Origin: Phymatolithon calcareum
Lineage: Eukaryota; Rhodophyta; Florideophyceae; Hapalidiales
Reading direction: 5' to 3'
NCBI GenBank assembly: GCA_977006965.1
Contig: OZ345368.1
Span: 2,294,001-2,358,000 of the forward strand
Length of the DNA: 64,000 bases
The position numbers and the translations under genes were made by a program. Under the pieces are notes generated by a model. The model ran no database searches. It was given only the letters and a program-made list of their open reading frames with translations, and had not been told where the DNA came from. Below, piece by piece: positions 11,511 through 20,943 of this stretch. Every line of letters begins with the position of its first letter. The stretch's first letter is position 1.

Positions 11511-11518
11511 CTTTTATA
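11511..11518 (-). promoter_or_regulatory. Probable TATA box of the acidic-protein gene
   Basis: TATAAAAG on the minus strand, about 100 bp upstream of the ATG at 11410. A start of transcription about 30 bp downstream would leave a 5' UTR of roughly 70 bases. Confidence 0.55.
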
Positions 11519-12440
11519 GCCTCCGTTGATGCATTTGCACTAATGTTGGCGTGTGCAAGTGCAGATTGGCAAATTTAATTCGTTTCTGCACAGGATACTT
11601 TGAGGAAACGAATTTATGCCCAGGGAATAAGATCTGTTGCTTCCATACTCCACAACAGTTCCATGTTTACCTGTAACTTGAAAGGCCTGCGTACTCATGC
11701 GGGCGTCAATTTCACTACGTAGAGATTCGTGAATTTAAGGGTTCATCAAGAAGCTCTAAATTCCGGCAGAAGGCGACGCTCTTGACCACATATTATTGTT
11801 GCCATTGCAGGAATGCTAGATATCTAAAGATGACCAGAGACTGTGGCTCAACGAGACGGTCGTCATTATTGGGATGGTCTGGAGTCTCCGAGATCCAGCA
11901 TAAACGTGCCACATCCTGTTTTTCAAAGTATGTTAGCAGAGACCAGAGGCGAATATTCCTTGCGTCAAAGTCCTGATAGTAGCTCCAAGAGAATTTTGAA
12001 GCATTTTTTTAGGAGGCTAGACAAATACGCGTGTAAAATTAGACATAGAGCGTTCGTCATGAGGACCTGATGACAAAACGACAAAGAAGAGCAAAGATGG
12101 CATTGAAGAAAATAGAGGACCTGAGGCTCAGCTAGAACTCGAAATACAGAGGTCTAACTAGGCACAATTGTTAATGCGATTCCATTCTTGTATACTATGG
12201 ATGATAAGCCCCATGGACGAGATTTTCGCCGTCAAGCCCTCTCGATGTTAGATCATGAAGTTACGTTTACTTTGAAACTAGATTTCCCGACGGCCCTGGT
12301 GTTGTAAAGAATTTCTATGTGTATCCTACACTCAATGGGCTTCAGGTGATGGACTGTACAAAATTCGCACAAAGGCCAATAAGTTCCTCTCGAAAACCGA
12401 CTCCAGCGGGAGTCACTCTGAATCCTTCGCCTCGACAGCT
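11519..12440. other. No supported gene
   Basis: No frame with recognisable content and no clear repeat. The right end is the boundary of duplicated block D1. Confidence 0.4.
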
Positions 12441-12649
12441 TTTTGCTACATCAACGTTATTCTTTCTTTCTTTTATTGCAGGATATCTGAGTGTACGTTA
12501 CTCATCATCTAGAGGGTCTCTAAGATGCTCCTGGACGGGATTCATTCTGGGTACTCGGGTATATTCTTCCCGCAAGTACTACAGCACACCACTTCACGGC
12601 GACAGCCGTGTGCCCTTGGCGGAACGTAATTCAATTCTTGCTTGTGTCA

Positions 12650-12760
12650 TTACTCGAACCGGCGCCCTCAATGTTCCCTCCTCTATCATACCGAAATATG
12701 GGCAAAGGTGAACGGAGGCAGTGTTACCTCTATACCACGGATGGTTCGTAGATATTTGCA
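12650..12760 (-). repeat. tRNA-like (possible SINE head) sequence
   Basis: On the minus strand this reads TGGTATAG(A/T)GGTAACACT, like a pol III A box, followed about 65 bases later by GGTTCGAGT, like a B box. The right D1 copy (48409-48495) has a better version, TGGTATAGTGG ... GGTTCGAGTC. No acceptor or T stem can be paired, so it is not a functional tRNA. A diverged relative lies in D2 (35340-35700 and 56850-57080), so the unit is dispersed. Confidence 0.3.
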
Positions 12761-13705
12761 AAACTGAGATTGCCCGCGCGCTCCGAAGTGGTATCCACTC
12801 TATATGTCGCAAGCGCCTCAGCAAGGACGATATGTAGTTCGGTTTGCATCTCAACACCCCATGCAACGCGTCGGCGCGAAGCAGACGGTTAGTTCAATTA
12901 GAAAGACGGGACCAGTCCCAGGAAAGGTACTAGTTGTGAAAGCCCATAGCAGAGAAAGGAAGAAACACCGCAACAGGCCCTCGTGTCCAGTAAATATCTG
13001 TGGCTATCATCCTGGCACAGGTCAAATGAATACTAATCCCTCTCGAGATCCACCGTGAGCGGGAAATTGTAATCTCGTATTGTTCCTAGAGCGACTGAAA
13101 ACAATTCAGGAAGTACTTCAGAACAATTCAGTCAGCTCTCGTATACTCAAAGGTGCCCGAATGTGGAGTACACCAGGTGTACCTCTCGTAAAATCTCGCA
13201 ATGAACAAATGGTGGCCGAACCAAAAAGATGCATCTCGTAAAAAGCCGAACAATAAGCAAGCATTCGACACCTACCTCTCGCGTAAGAAAGTGTTCAAGA
13301 AGGTAAAGCAACTCGCCTCCAATACCGCGCAAGTTGGGTCGACCTTTCCATTGCGTGAATTCGCAGGCGGGAATTTGCAGCATCCCAAGACGCGTCTGTA
13401 CCCAGACGCCATGCAAAAGCTGGTGACGTACTTCTCTTGTGCGTAAGGCCTCTTATGAGGGACGGTAAGAGAACTGGCACTGAACGGGAACTAGATGCAA
13501 CACCGATGCAGCAGCTAGGATATCGACATCTGCAAAACGACAAGCTCCATGAAATATTCTCTTGTGTAAAGGTCTCCTGTGGAGGGCTTCATTTCGTAAC
13601 TCTGGTCTTCGCCTGAACCATAAGAGGAATTTTTGTACTAAGAATCTCCTAGAGATGCAGAGCAGTGGATTCCAGATACTTTTCAATTGTACAGCGTGCT
13701 AGAAA

Positions 13706-13746
13706 GACCAAGCATAACTCTTTTTGAAAAAGAGATATGCTTGGCC
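13706..13746. repeat. 41-bp near-perfect palindrome
   Basis: CCAAGCATAACTCTTTTT (13708-13725) is inverted as AAAAAGAGATATGCTTGG directly after it. The right copy (49462-49502) is better preserved, starting GGCC and ending GGCC. One mismatch in each arm. Confidence 0.7.
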
Positions 13747-13799
13747 ATTAAAATGGCACAAGTAAAGATGCAGATTTTGAAGCCAAAGCCCAACTTCGT

Positions 13800-13928
13800 C
13801 AACCTCAACGCTAGCATGGGAGCAAAAACTTGTATCACAGACGCTTCAAACGTTAGTTAACGCGTTGACTACTAATGCTTTTAAGCGTCTGTGATACAGT
13901 TTTTGCTCCCATGCTAGCGTTGAGGTTG
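13800..13928. repeat. 129-bp fold-back palindrome in D1
   Basis: The 47-base arm 13800-13846 (CAACCTCAACGCTAGCATGG...) is inverted at 13883-13928 with one single-base indel. The 36-base centre is itself partly palindromic around TTAACGCGTTGA. The right copy at 49556-49683 keeps the structure with a few changes, one of them in each arm. Either a fold-back element or a transcribed hairpin. Confidence 0.8.
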
Positions 13929-14842
13929 GCAAACGTAACAAAGCTCTCGATTGCACAGTTCCATCCACTCCCCGTCTAGGTTCGTTGCGGGTTACCTGTA
14001 GACACATTGTTTCAAGGCACAGTTCATGAGGAAGCAGAGATTCTCAATTTTCTGAGCATCGCGTTAGTGTATTTATCCTGGACTACATATATTAGAAACG
14101 GGAATCCATTGGCGCGCCCGCTGCTTTTTCGTTGGCTGTACAGAAACGGTGAGCGCTTTTTTCTCTTACGGCCTGGCAATTGGGATCTCGAACCTTATTG
14201 TGCCCTCTTTGAGTGATCTGTGTTATGCAAATCACATAGACTGTCCTCGAACTTCAAGGAACAATCTCGAATGGCACATTCGTAGTTTACGGACATCTCG
14301 TGAACCGTCTTCGATGCGTGAAATAACGTCAAGAAAGCTTCTAATGGCTTCCCGATGCTGGCTTCAGGTAACAATTTGGCTTCCTGGTACTAAACGGTCC
14401 TTCGAAACAGACAATTTGGGTCACACTCGGACCAGGCGGCCAACTGGGCTCGATGTTTGATGCGGATATGTAAGGATTTATTTAAAATCTCCCAACGCCT
14501 CCCCTAGGAGTAATAGGGCGAGCCCGCAGCTCTTCCGCTATCGACGCCTTTATATAGCCTTTTCTGAGATGTTTCCAGAATGCAGAAGCTCCAAGAATTC
14601 GCAGCTTTCCAAACGCAAAATAATCTATATGTTACGTGTCTATCACCACTACGTGAAAGTATCCAAAGCCCAATAAAGTCAACGTAGTTCTGTGAATTGA
14701 ATAACCAACAAGAAAAACACGAAAATCTTCATAAGAAAGATATTCATACAAAAAAATGATTTCCCGGCGAATTATCGACCGCTACAAGTAGAGCAATTCA
14801 TGCGCACCTTCTACCACTTGCCTGTCATTATTCCTGGCGACG

Positions 14843-14992
14843 ATGGATCCACACCAATCCCCAAGTTCTCAGGACATCCTTTCAAACAATAATGGTTACG
14901 AATTTACTCCACCATTCATCATTAACGAGAACTACGCAACTCTTACTGTCGGCAAACACCAACCGGCGGTCTTCTTTACTTTTGCCTTGTAG
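14843..14992 (+). pseudogene. Frame-shifted copy of the small D1 membrane-peptide frame
   Basis: Starts at the same ATG as 50592-50816 and is nearly identical for 46 codons (DPHQSPSSQDILSNNNGYEF...), but one T is missing in the T-run near 14975, and the frame ends early at TAG 14990-14992. The right copy continues through a hydrophobic segment. Confidence 0.5.
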
Positions 14993-15488
14993 TTCCTCTC
15001 CTTGTCCCCATAATCTTCGCCGGAAATGGCGCGGCGCAAGCCGACGGTTCTGGCAAACCGGGGTAGTTGTCTGGTTCGTGGTTGCTGAAGCGACCCGCGA
15101 ACTGGGTGGCGTCGAGGAGGATAACGAAAAATGTGTCAACCTCCAAGATCGGCATCGAGGATGAATCCAACATCACATATCAAGGTTACAACATGGACAG
15201 CGACAGCGCAGCAGTCCAGATCCACCAATGCTAACACTGACGCCATCTTGCTCAAGGAAAAGCTCATTCTGGATTGAGAGTTGTTCCGTAATTATAGAGG
15301 CCGCAGGCCCTGTTGTTTTGCTTAATGTCTCGGAATTCGAACATGTAGCTGGCGAACAGTTCTAGTTTTTTCTTGAGGAGATAGTATGCTGTTGCAGGGT
15401 ACATTACCAACGACAGGTGCCACTACAAAATTTTATTCTCGGAGTTCCTGGTTGCACCAGATTCTGACAGCACGGAGACCTCGGAAAG

Positions 15489-16129
15489 ACATCACCGCGA
15501 TGGAGACCAGAGAGCCGTTCGGTGAAGCTGTAAAGCATATCCAAACAAACCAATCTTCACAAGCACTTCGATCGAAATTTCTGGAAATGGAAGGAGACCG
15601 CATAGAATCAAAGCGGAAAAGAAAGATACCATACGACAAGACAAGAGAATTGCCAGCAATCCTTAAGTTCCCCAAGGTGAAGCACAGACAACTCGCGCTG
15701 CAGTATGCCTGTGGAAGATTCCCACAGGTGTCAACAACAAGTATGACTGAAGAATTCGGCACCAGAGCCAGAGAACATATGGAGACCCTTGAACGCACGC
15801 TAGCAGGATACGAACTCGAAGGAGAAAAACGACTAGAAACAGAAAAGGCGTTATATGAGCTCTTACTATTTAGCAAGACACTCATAGAACGAATGGAGAA
15901 CGAAGAAGGGCTGTATTAATCCGCAGAATGCAAGGCAGAAAGTGGTCGAGTCCAAGCACCAACAATCCCGTAGAGGACTAAGATAGGACTACTTTGAGTC
16001 CTGAGTTTTCCCGTCTGCCATACTGGTGGACGTTTTGTGAGCTGCACAAAGCTAGGTAGCATCAGAGGAAGCCTTGCCCATATCTTCGGAAGTCTGTGGG
16101 GCTTTTAAATAAACTTGAAAGGAAAAAAA
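15489..16129 (+). mobile_element. 5'-truncated LINE with 19-bp target-site duplication
   Basis: Inserted into D1: the direct repeats 15470-15488 and 16130-16148 (GCACGGAGACCTCGGAAAG) flank it and occur once at 51217-51235 in the right copy, the empty site. The element carries the last part of the ORF to the stop at 15917-15919, including KHRQLALQYACGRFPQ and TEKALYELLLFSKTLIE, then a 200-base 3' UTR and the tail GAAAGGAAAAAAA. The reverse transcriptase is missing. The C-terminus matches the LINE at 42553-43989 (KHRLLAVKWFFGRFPP). Confidence 0.9.
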
Positions 16130-16350
16130 GCACGGAGACCTCGGAAAGTGAACCACAAGGACTTGACGCTATCAGAACTTTAAGCTGTCAGACATGTTGA
16201 CAATTTCATGTTGGTGGTAGTAGCTTCATTATTCGATACCGCTTCTAAGAGGAATTGTCAAACATAAATGCGCCCCTGCCTTGATACAAAACTGGGGTAG
16301 ACTCACAGGAACGAGGATTTCAGCGACTCGACCGCAAGGGTGATTGGTCG

Positions 16351-17173
16351 CTTAGGCCAAGAACAGGTCCCTGGAGACCACTGTGAACGCGACCTACAGT
16401 TGCCGTCTTGCGATTGAAGATGCTCCACTACATGGAAGGTCTCCATAGTTGCCCGAGCGCTGCGTCTTCGATGAACTCAACTTCTATTCACACACATTGC
16501 GCAAAGTACCAACCGCACGCGCAAAGACCCTTTCCAAGAAGCAGCCATGTGACAGCATTTATACATCTCGAAACTCCCATCGGGAACAACCACAGGCAGG
16601 GTACCGCGTCGGAGAGAGGCAATGCGGCATTCGTCGAGAACATTGGTGTAAATTTGTCTCCAAATTCTGACAGACTTCAGAAATGGAAACAGAACAAGCT
16701 TTGGTGGATATGCGCGAGAATGCCGCCTTCCATTCTGCTAGTCCGATGTGCGCACCCAGGCACTATGCCGTGCACCGTATGTGTCTTGTCGCGGATGCTT
16801 ACGCCAACGGTTTAAATTTGCCACTCGACGCCGATACACTCAGTTGCGCAACAAGTGCTGGTCGCGCTCCAATGCATTCTATCTTCATCCAAGATTAGTC
16901 CTGAAATTGAATATGAATGTAAGCGACTCACGAGAGAAATACGAATCAAGGATATACAGAATAGTCAAACTACGTTAGCTTAGAAAATTGTGCAAAAGCG
17001 ACCCTATTACTCTTGAAGAGAGGCCTGGGAGCTTTGAAAATAAATTAACACATATCCCCCGCCACGTCGGGCCACTTGAATCTACGTGGCTGCGAGATAG
17101 CTCGATAGTTCTGTTTTTCCATCCACCCACCCTGACAAGAGAGAAGATCTTAAGCTCAACCTGATAGGACATT
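16351..17173. other. No supported gene
   Basis: Frames of up to 135 codons (16408-16815) have no recognisable motif. No repeats seen. Confidence 0.35.
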
Positions 17174-17323
17174 GATCCTGAAGTTGCGGGCGGTTGGTGT
17201 CCGCGCCTATTAATGGGGCGTTGCGGTTGGTGCGTGCCCCAGGGGATGGATCTTAAGGTTGTCGGGCTTTGAATGCCCGGACCTAGAAACGGGGCAGTTC
17301 AGAGAGTGCGTGTCCCCGGAAAT
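17174..17323 (+). repeat. Two tandem 75-bp units, each predicted to fold into two hairpins
   Basis: Unit 1 (17174-17248) and unit 2 (17249-17323) share the frame GATC-TxAAG-TTG ... GGGGC ... GTGCGTG-CCCC. In unit 1 the stems are GCGGGC/GTCCGC and GGGGC/GCCCC; in unit 2 they are GTCGGGC/GCCCGGAC and GGGGCA/TGTCCCC. The stems are kept although many bases differ, as in structured RNA, but with two units chance cannot be ruled out. Confidence 0.4.
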
Positions 17324-17385
17324 CCTGTCCGGCCAGCAGTGCGGGTTCCATAGACCCATATAGATTTGTTTTTAGTCATCTGTAA

Positions 17386-17825
17386 TTAGCAGAATCAATG
17401 AAATCGGTGTGCATGGACGCTTCACGACAAATGAATGCGCCTATACTAACAAGCGGAACTGCTGACGTCACACCATTAGCGGTGATCTGGTGCCGAGTTA
17501 ACCAGCGCTGTAACCGGCCTTCACATAGCTGCCCATGTTCTTAACCGACAAGTCGACCTTCTTCTCCACGTGCTTCAATGTATGGTACACCACACTGGGC
17601 GCAGTGTTACATGTCAACTCCTTGTACTTGCAGCCCTAGCCCATGAGTATGTCATCTTCCGATTCTCCCAACCATATCTTGACAATCTCGTGCGATCACA
17701 TATTCAATTTGCTTCCGTGCATAGGGCTCGATGTAATAGACGATGTGACGTGCTAAGGTTTTGAACCGGGGGGGTGGGGGATGCCTAGCAAACTCAGAAA
17801 CCAGGTTAGGTGTGTATGTCTACAA
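17386..17825 (-). pseudogene. Truncated pseudogene of the 55016-55564 gene (block D3, left copy)
   Basis: Matches 55248-55682, covering the N-terminal two thirds of the hypothetical gene and its 5' flank. The frame is broken: where the right copy reads ATG-GGC-GCA-GGC, this copy has a TAG at 17636-17638. There are many further substitutions and a G-rich expansion near 17768. The 3' third of the gene is absent. Confidence 0.75.
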
Positions 17826-18622
17826 TTGTTTTTGTAGACGCGAGAAAACACGAGCTGCTTTCGCGTAACTGACGAAAGTAAATGTGAACTTGGACCAATA
17901 AATATTTAATAGTTCATCTGAAATTGAGCTTTTTCAGCGCTCATATCACTTTCATTAAAACTCAGTTCTATTGGCCAGATGATCTTCCCAACTCGATCAA
18001 CCTTCAACTTATAAAACCTGATGCGGGAAAAATAAGTTGGAAGCTTAAATTCGATTGTTTATTTTGATGTGATGAGGATTTTATAAGTTGTAAATCACTA
18101 CATTATTCCTCGGAAAGGAGAGAAATATAAGTTGGATTTTCTCAAGAATTTGAGAAGGGGAAGAGGAAAAAATAAATTTTTTCTCGCTTAATTTTTGTGC
18201 AGAGGAAAGAACTAAATAAATTAGTTTTTTCTAATATTTTGAAGACGTGAACAGAAAACGACACCAGTCTGGGCATGGACCGCTTTACCATCGTTTCGAT
18301 TCGTAGTGGTCCAGTGAAAGAGTCATTTTTGTACTTTGTGTGGGAGCTTCCATTGGCAACAAAGTTGTACTTTTCAAAACGGTGTGTTTTCTCGCTTCTA
18401 CAAAAACAAGTCGTATATGTACCGTAAGCCGGGATAACAAATGTGTAAAACGTACTCGGGCCTGGTACTCTTACTTTTTACTTTCATTCGTTACCCCGGC
18501 TTACGGTACACATCTCCTTATTATTTGCTTGAAGTCATTCTATCTCTACTACTCTCTTGGGTTGTTTTGAATGAATTGGAATTATGTACATTATAGAAGA
18601 AGGCAAAATTCGGCATATAGAC
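17826..18622. other. AT-rich stretch with two inverted repeats
   Basis: CAACTTATAAAA (18005-18016) is perfectly inverted at 18079-18090. A second fold-back has 26-base arms with two mismatches at 18418-18443 (TGTACCGTAAGCCGGG...) and 18485-18510. Neither has a target-site duplication that I can see. No gene. Confidence 0.6.
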
Positions 18623-19271
18623 TGTCAATGATGCGGGAATCACCGGGTGTGCTGTAAGTCGTGTTACAGCATTATTGTACGGCTGTCGAATGATTTGGTT
18701 GTATCTCGAGACTGGCAATTCGCAATTGCCCGCCCAACGTAAGCCGAAAGTTGCGAACCGCAAGCGATAACGGAAGAAGACGAGAAGTCGCGGTTTTTTT
18801 CTGGTTTGCGGGATTGCTGATGCAAGAAGGAGCGTGTTATCTGGCCTCCGTTCTACGTCGGCAGTGGTCGCCACGCCAACTAATACACGTTGTTTTCTGT
18901 GCGGTCGCGATTCTGGTGCTGTTGATTGTTTGTGATTCATCTTTCTGCTATGAAATTCTAACGTGCGCCGCGCCATTAGTTGCGTAAATTGCTCGCGCGG
19001 ATTTGCGAATCGCGCTCGTTTTGGAATTTACTTTGTTGCTCGCACTGACACTTTACAACTATTGAAGTGAACCTTTGCGAGCAAGTGTAGAAGGGAAGAG
19101 AGGAATATCTGAAGTAAATTGTTGTTTTGTTTACAACTTTTTCAGTTCTGCCCGTGCGGAACTGTTGTTATTCGTCTCTCCGCTTCGTGTTTCTGAGGAA
19201 CGCCTTCAATCCCTGTGGACTGGAGTGAGAAGCAATCGACCGTATTAAGGCTCAAACCGTTTCGATCGACA
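18623..19271 (+). repeat. 5' LTR
   Basis: 649 bp, begins TGTCAATGATGCGG and ends TTTCGATCGACA. The four differences from the 3' LTR are single substitutions (near 18716, 18749, 18922 and 19168). It should hold the promoter, but I cannot point to a convincing TATA box. Confidence 0.95.
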
Positions 19272-19321
19272 TTCCGGAATCAAGATTAGACGTCGAGTCT
19301 TCGAAGGATAAAGAGTGAAAG

Positions 19322-20902
19322 ATGCCTCCGTTTACTCCTACCGTGGAAAAACCATTCGGCACTATCGCTCTGGCAAATGATGAGCAGTCGGGAATCGCCA
19401 ACCTATTCTCGGGGTACCTTGGCGAGGAGCCTCTGCTTCGTGGAAACGCCCTCGTTTCCCAAATTAGAGAAGACATCCCATATGTGCACTTTGTTGATCC
19501 GCAGCTTGTGAGCAACTATGAGATGTACAAGCGTATTCGTGTCTTTCTGGAGGCTTTCGCTGTGGAAATCCCTAGAAATGAACAGACTGGGGCAAGCATC
19601 GGCAAGCGTGTCATTGTTGCCATTTATGGCAGCAACGCCGAGGAATGCAGCAAAGCCCTGAGCATATTCGAGGCTATACGTCGCGGTGACTACCTTCCAT
19701 CTCCTACAGCATCGGCTACCAGAGACAATCCGTTTCCGCAGGAGGATCGTCGCGCAGACAGAAACAATAATGTTGGAGAAGTGCGACAGTTTGACAACAA
19801 GTTGACCAAGGTATTCTCGTCTGCATTCGGCAAAGGAAAAAAGTTCACCGGAGCATTTGAGGAGGACCGGGGACACTTTTTGTCCCAGTACCAAAAGGTT
19901 TGCACCGAATGCAAGGTAAGGCCGGGGGAGAAAGTCGAATACCTCCACCATATCTTGGACGGCGAAGCTCAGCAATTCTATTATCGCGAAATCGATGGGA
20001 AAGAAGATAATTGGGGGCGCGCGTGTCAGATTTTTAACAGCACGTTTGCATCTCCGACTAAAATGGAGAAAATGTCTGACCGACTCCGTGTTCTCCATAT
20101 CTCGAAGTACGAGAGTACGGGCCTCGCCGAAGATGCTGCACTGCGCTGCCTTTGCGGTGAGATTGAGAGACTCTCTCCAATGTCGCACCCCGAGGACCGC
20201 ACCTCTCGAGCGATGCGTAAGTGCCTGCAAAATGGCGTCGGGGGTCGCGACTGGGCTCGTGACGTGGACACGTCACGATTGAGGCCAGACACAGCGTATC
20301 TGGACTACCGAGGTATGCTTTCCAATGCGCAGCAGAAGTGGACTCTCCATGCCGACGCATCGGCATCCGTCAATGGGAATCAAGGTGTGTTCCGTCAGCC
20401 GCGCTGGACCAGCTCCGCGAAGATCCACTATGCTGGACAGGCACGTCTTGGTCGTCCAGCCGGTACGAGGACTGTACAGGCTGCTCCGAAGGCTTGTGAC
20501 GCCAAGTTTTGCGTCCTCAAGGACATGGTTTGCCTAAACTGCGAGCAGACGGGATGCCGTGTGTCGAGTTGCAAGGATGTGCGCAACTACGAGCGCATAG
20601 CGAAGAACAAGATTCTCAGCTTTGCATGCCCGCATCGTAATCGTCGAGCGAACGTCTCGTTCGCCGAAACTCTTAATGAACTAAGCGACGAACTAAGCGA
20701 CATTTTGTTTTGTGATGACGCAGAAGGTGCCGAACCTCAAGGTTCGGAAAATCCCGAGCAAAACGAATCACAGAGAACATTTAATACTGGTCTTGTCGCT
20801 ACGGAAACGAAGACACTGCAAAATGCATTGGATGGAAGCGCAGCGTCCTTGTCGAATGCGCTCGATGATTTTACCCTGGATAACGATGAGGAGGGTTTTT
20901 AA
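19322..20902 (+). CDS. gag: Gag-like protein of the copia element, 526 aa
   Basis: Begins at ATG 51 bases after the 5' LTR and ends at TAA 20900-20902. It should form the virus-like particle. Near the C-terminus, CLNCEQTGCRVSSC (C404, C407, C412, C417) has the spacing of the retroviral zinc knuckle C-x2-C-x4-H-x4-C, but with Cys in place of His. The C-terminal 100 residues are acidic (LSDELSDILF, LDNDEEGF). The last sense codons, GAG GGT TTT before TAA, form the slippery site for entry into pol. No catalytic domain lies in this frame. Confidence 0.9.
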   Translation: MPPFTPTVEKPFGTIALANDEQSGIANLFSGYLGEEPLLRGNALVSQIREDIPYVHFVDPQLVSNYEMYKRIRVFLEAFAVEIPRNEQTGASIGKRVIVAIYGSNAEECSKALSIFEAIRRGDYLPSPTASATRDNPFPQEDRRADRNNNVGEVRQFDNKLTKVFSSAFGKGKKFTGAFEEDRGHFLSQYQKVCTECKVRPGEKVEYLHHILDGEAQQFYYREIDGKEDNWGRACQIFNSTFASPTKMEKMSDRLRVLHISKYESTGLAEDAALRCLCGEIERLSPMSHPEDRTSRAMRKCLQNGVGGRDWARDVDTSRLRPDTAYLDYRGMLSNAQQKWTLHADASASVNGNQGVFRQPRWTSSAKIHYAGQARLGRPAGTRTVQAAPKACDAKFCVLKDMVCLNCEQTGCRVSSCKDVRNYERIAKNKILSFACPHRNRRANVSFAETLNELSDELSDILFCDDAEGAEPQGSENPEQNESQRTFNTGLVATETKTLQNALDGSAASLSNALDDFTLDNDEEGF

Positions 20903-20943
20903 TTAGGGGCTCGGTTTGCCGTCGAGTCCCAAAGAAAAGGCAA
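20893..20943 (+). promoter_or_regulatory. Probable -1 ribosomal frameshift signal with H-type pseudoknot
   Basis: The heptamer G-GGT-TTT (20893-20899) is in the gag frame, fits X-XXY-YYZ and is followed at once by the gag stop TAA. After a 6-base spacer, GGGGCTCG (20906-20913) pairs with CGAGTCCC (20923-20930): 8 bp with one G-U. The loop bases TTGCC (20916-20920) pair with GGCAA (20939-20943), giving a pseudoknot with loops of 2, 2 and 8 bases, the last being AAAGAAAA. A -1 slip puts the ribosome in the pol frame at 20899, which has no stop until 24108. Confidence 0.85.

Larger units (their letters stand above)
12441..16350. repeat. Duplicated block D1, left copy
   Basis: Aligns over its whole length with 48200-51430 at very high identity, broken only by small indels and a 641-bp LINE insertion at 15489-16129 (plus its duplicated target). 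The homology begins at TTTTGCTACATCA and ends at GTGATTGGT. It contains two hairpins and several short frames, one of them shifted relative to the right copy. It is part of a larger direct duplication with D3 and D2. Confidence 0.9.

Noticed and set aside
14149-14460. Hydrophobic frame resembling a V-ATPase proteolipid helix (FFSYGLAIGISNLIVPSLSD)
   Set aside because: The likeness is limited to one short helix, with no conserved Glu helix or flanking match; it lies in repeated DNA.
19403-20230. Minus-strand frame of 275 codons opposite gag
   Set aside because: Antisense shadow of the gag frame without any motif.
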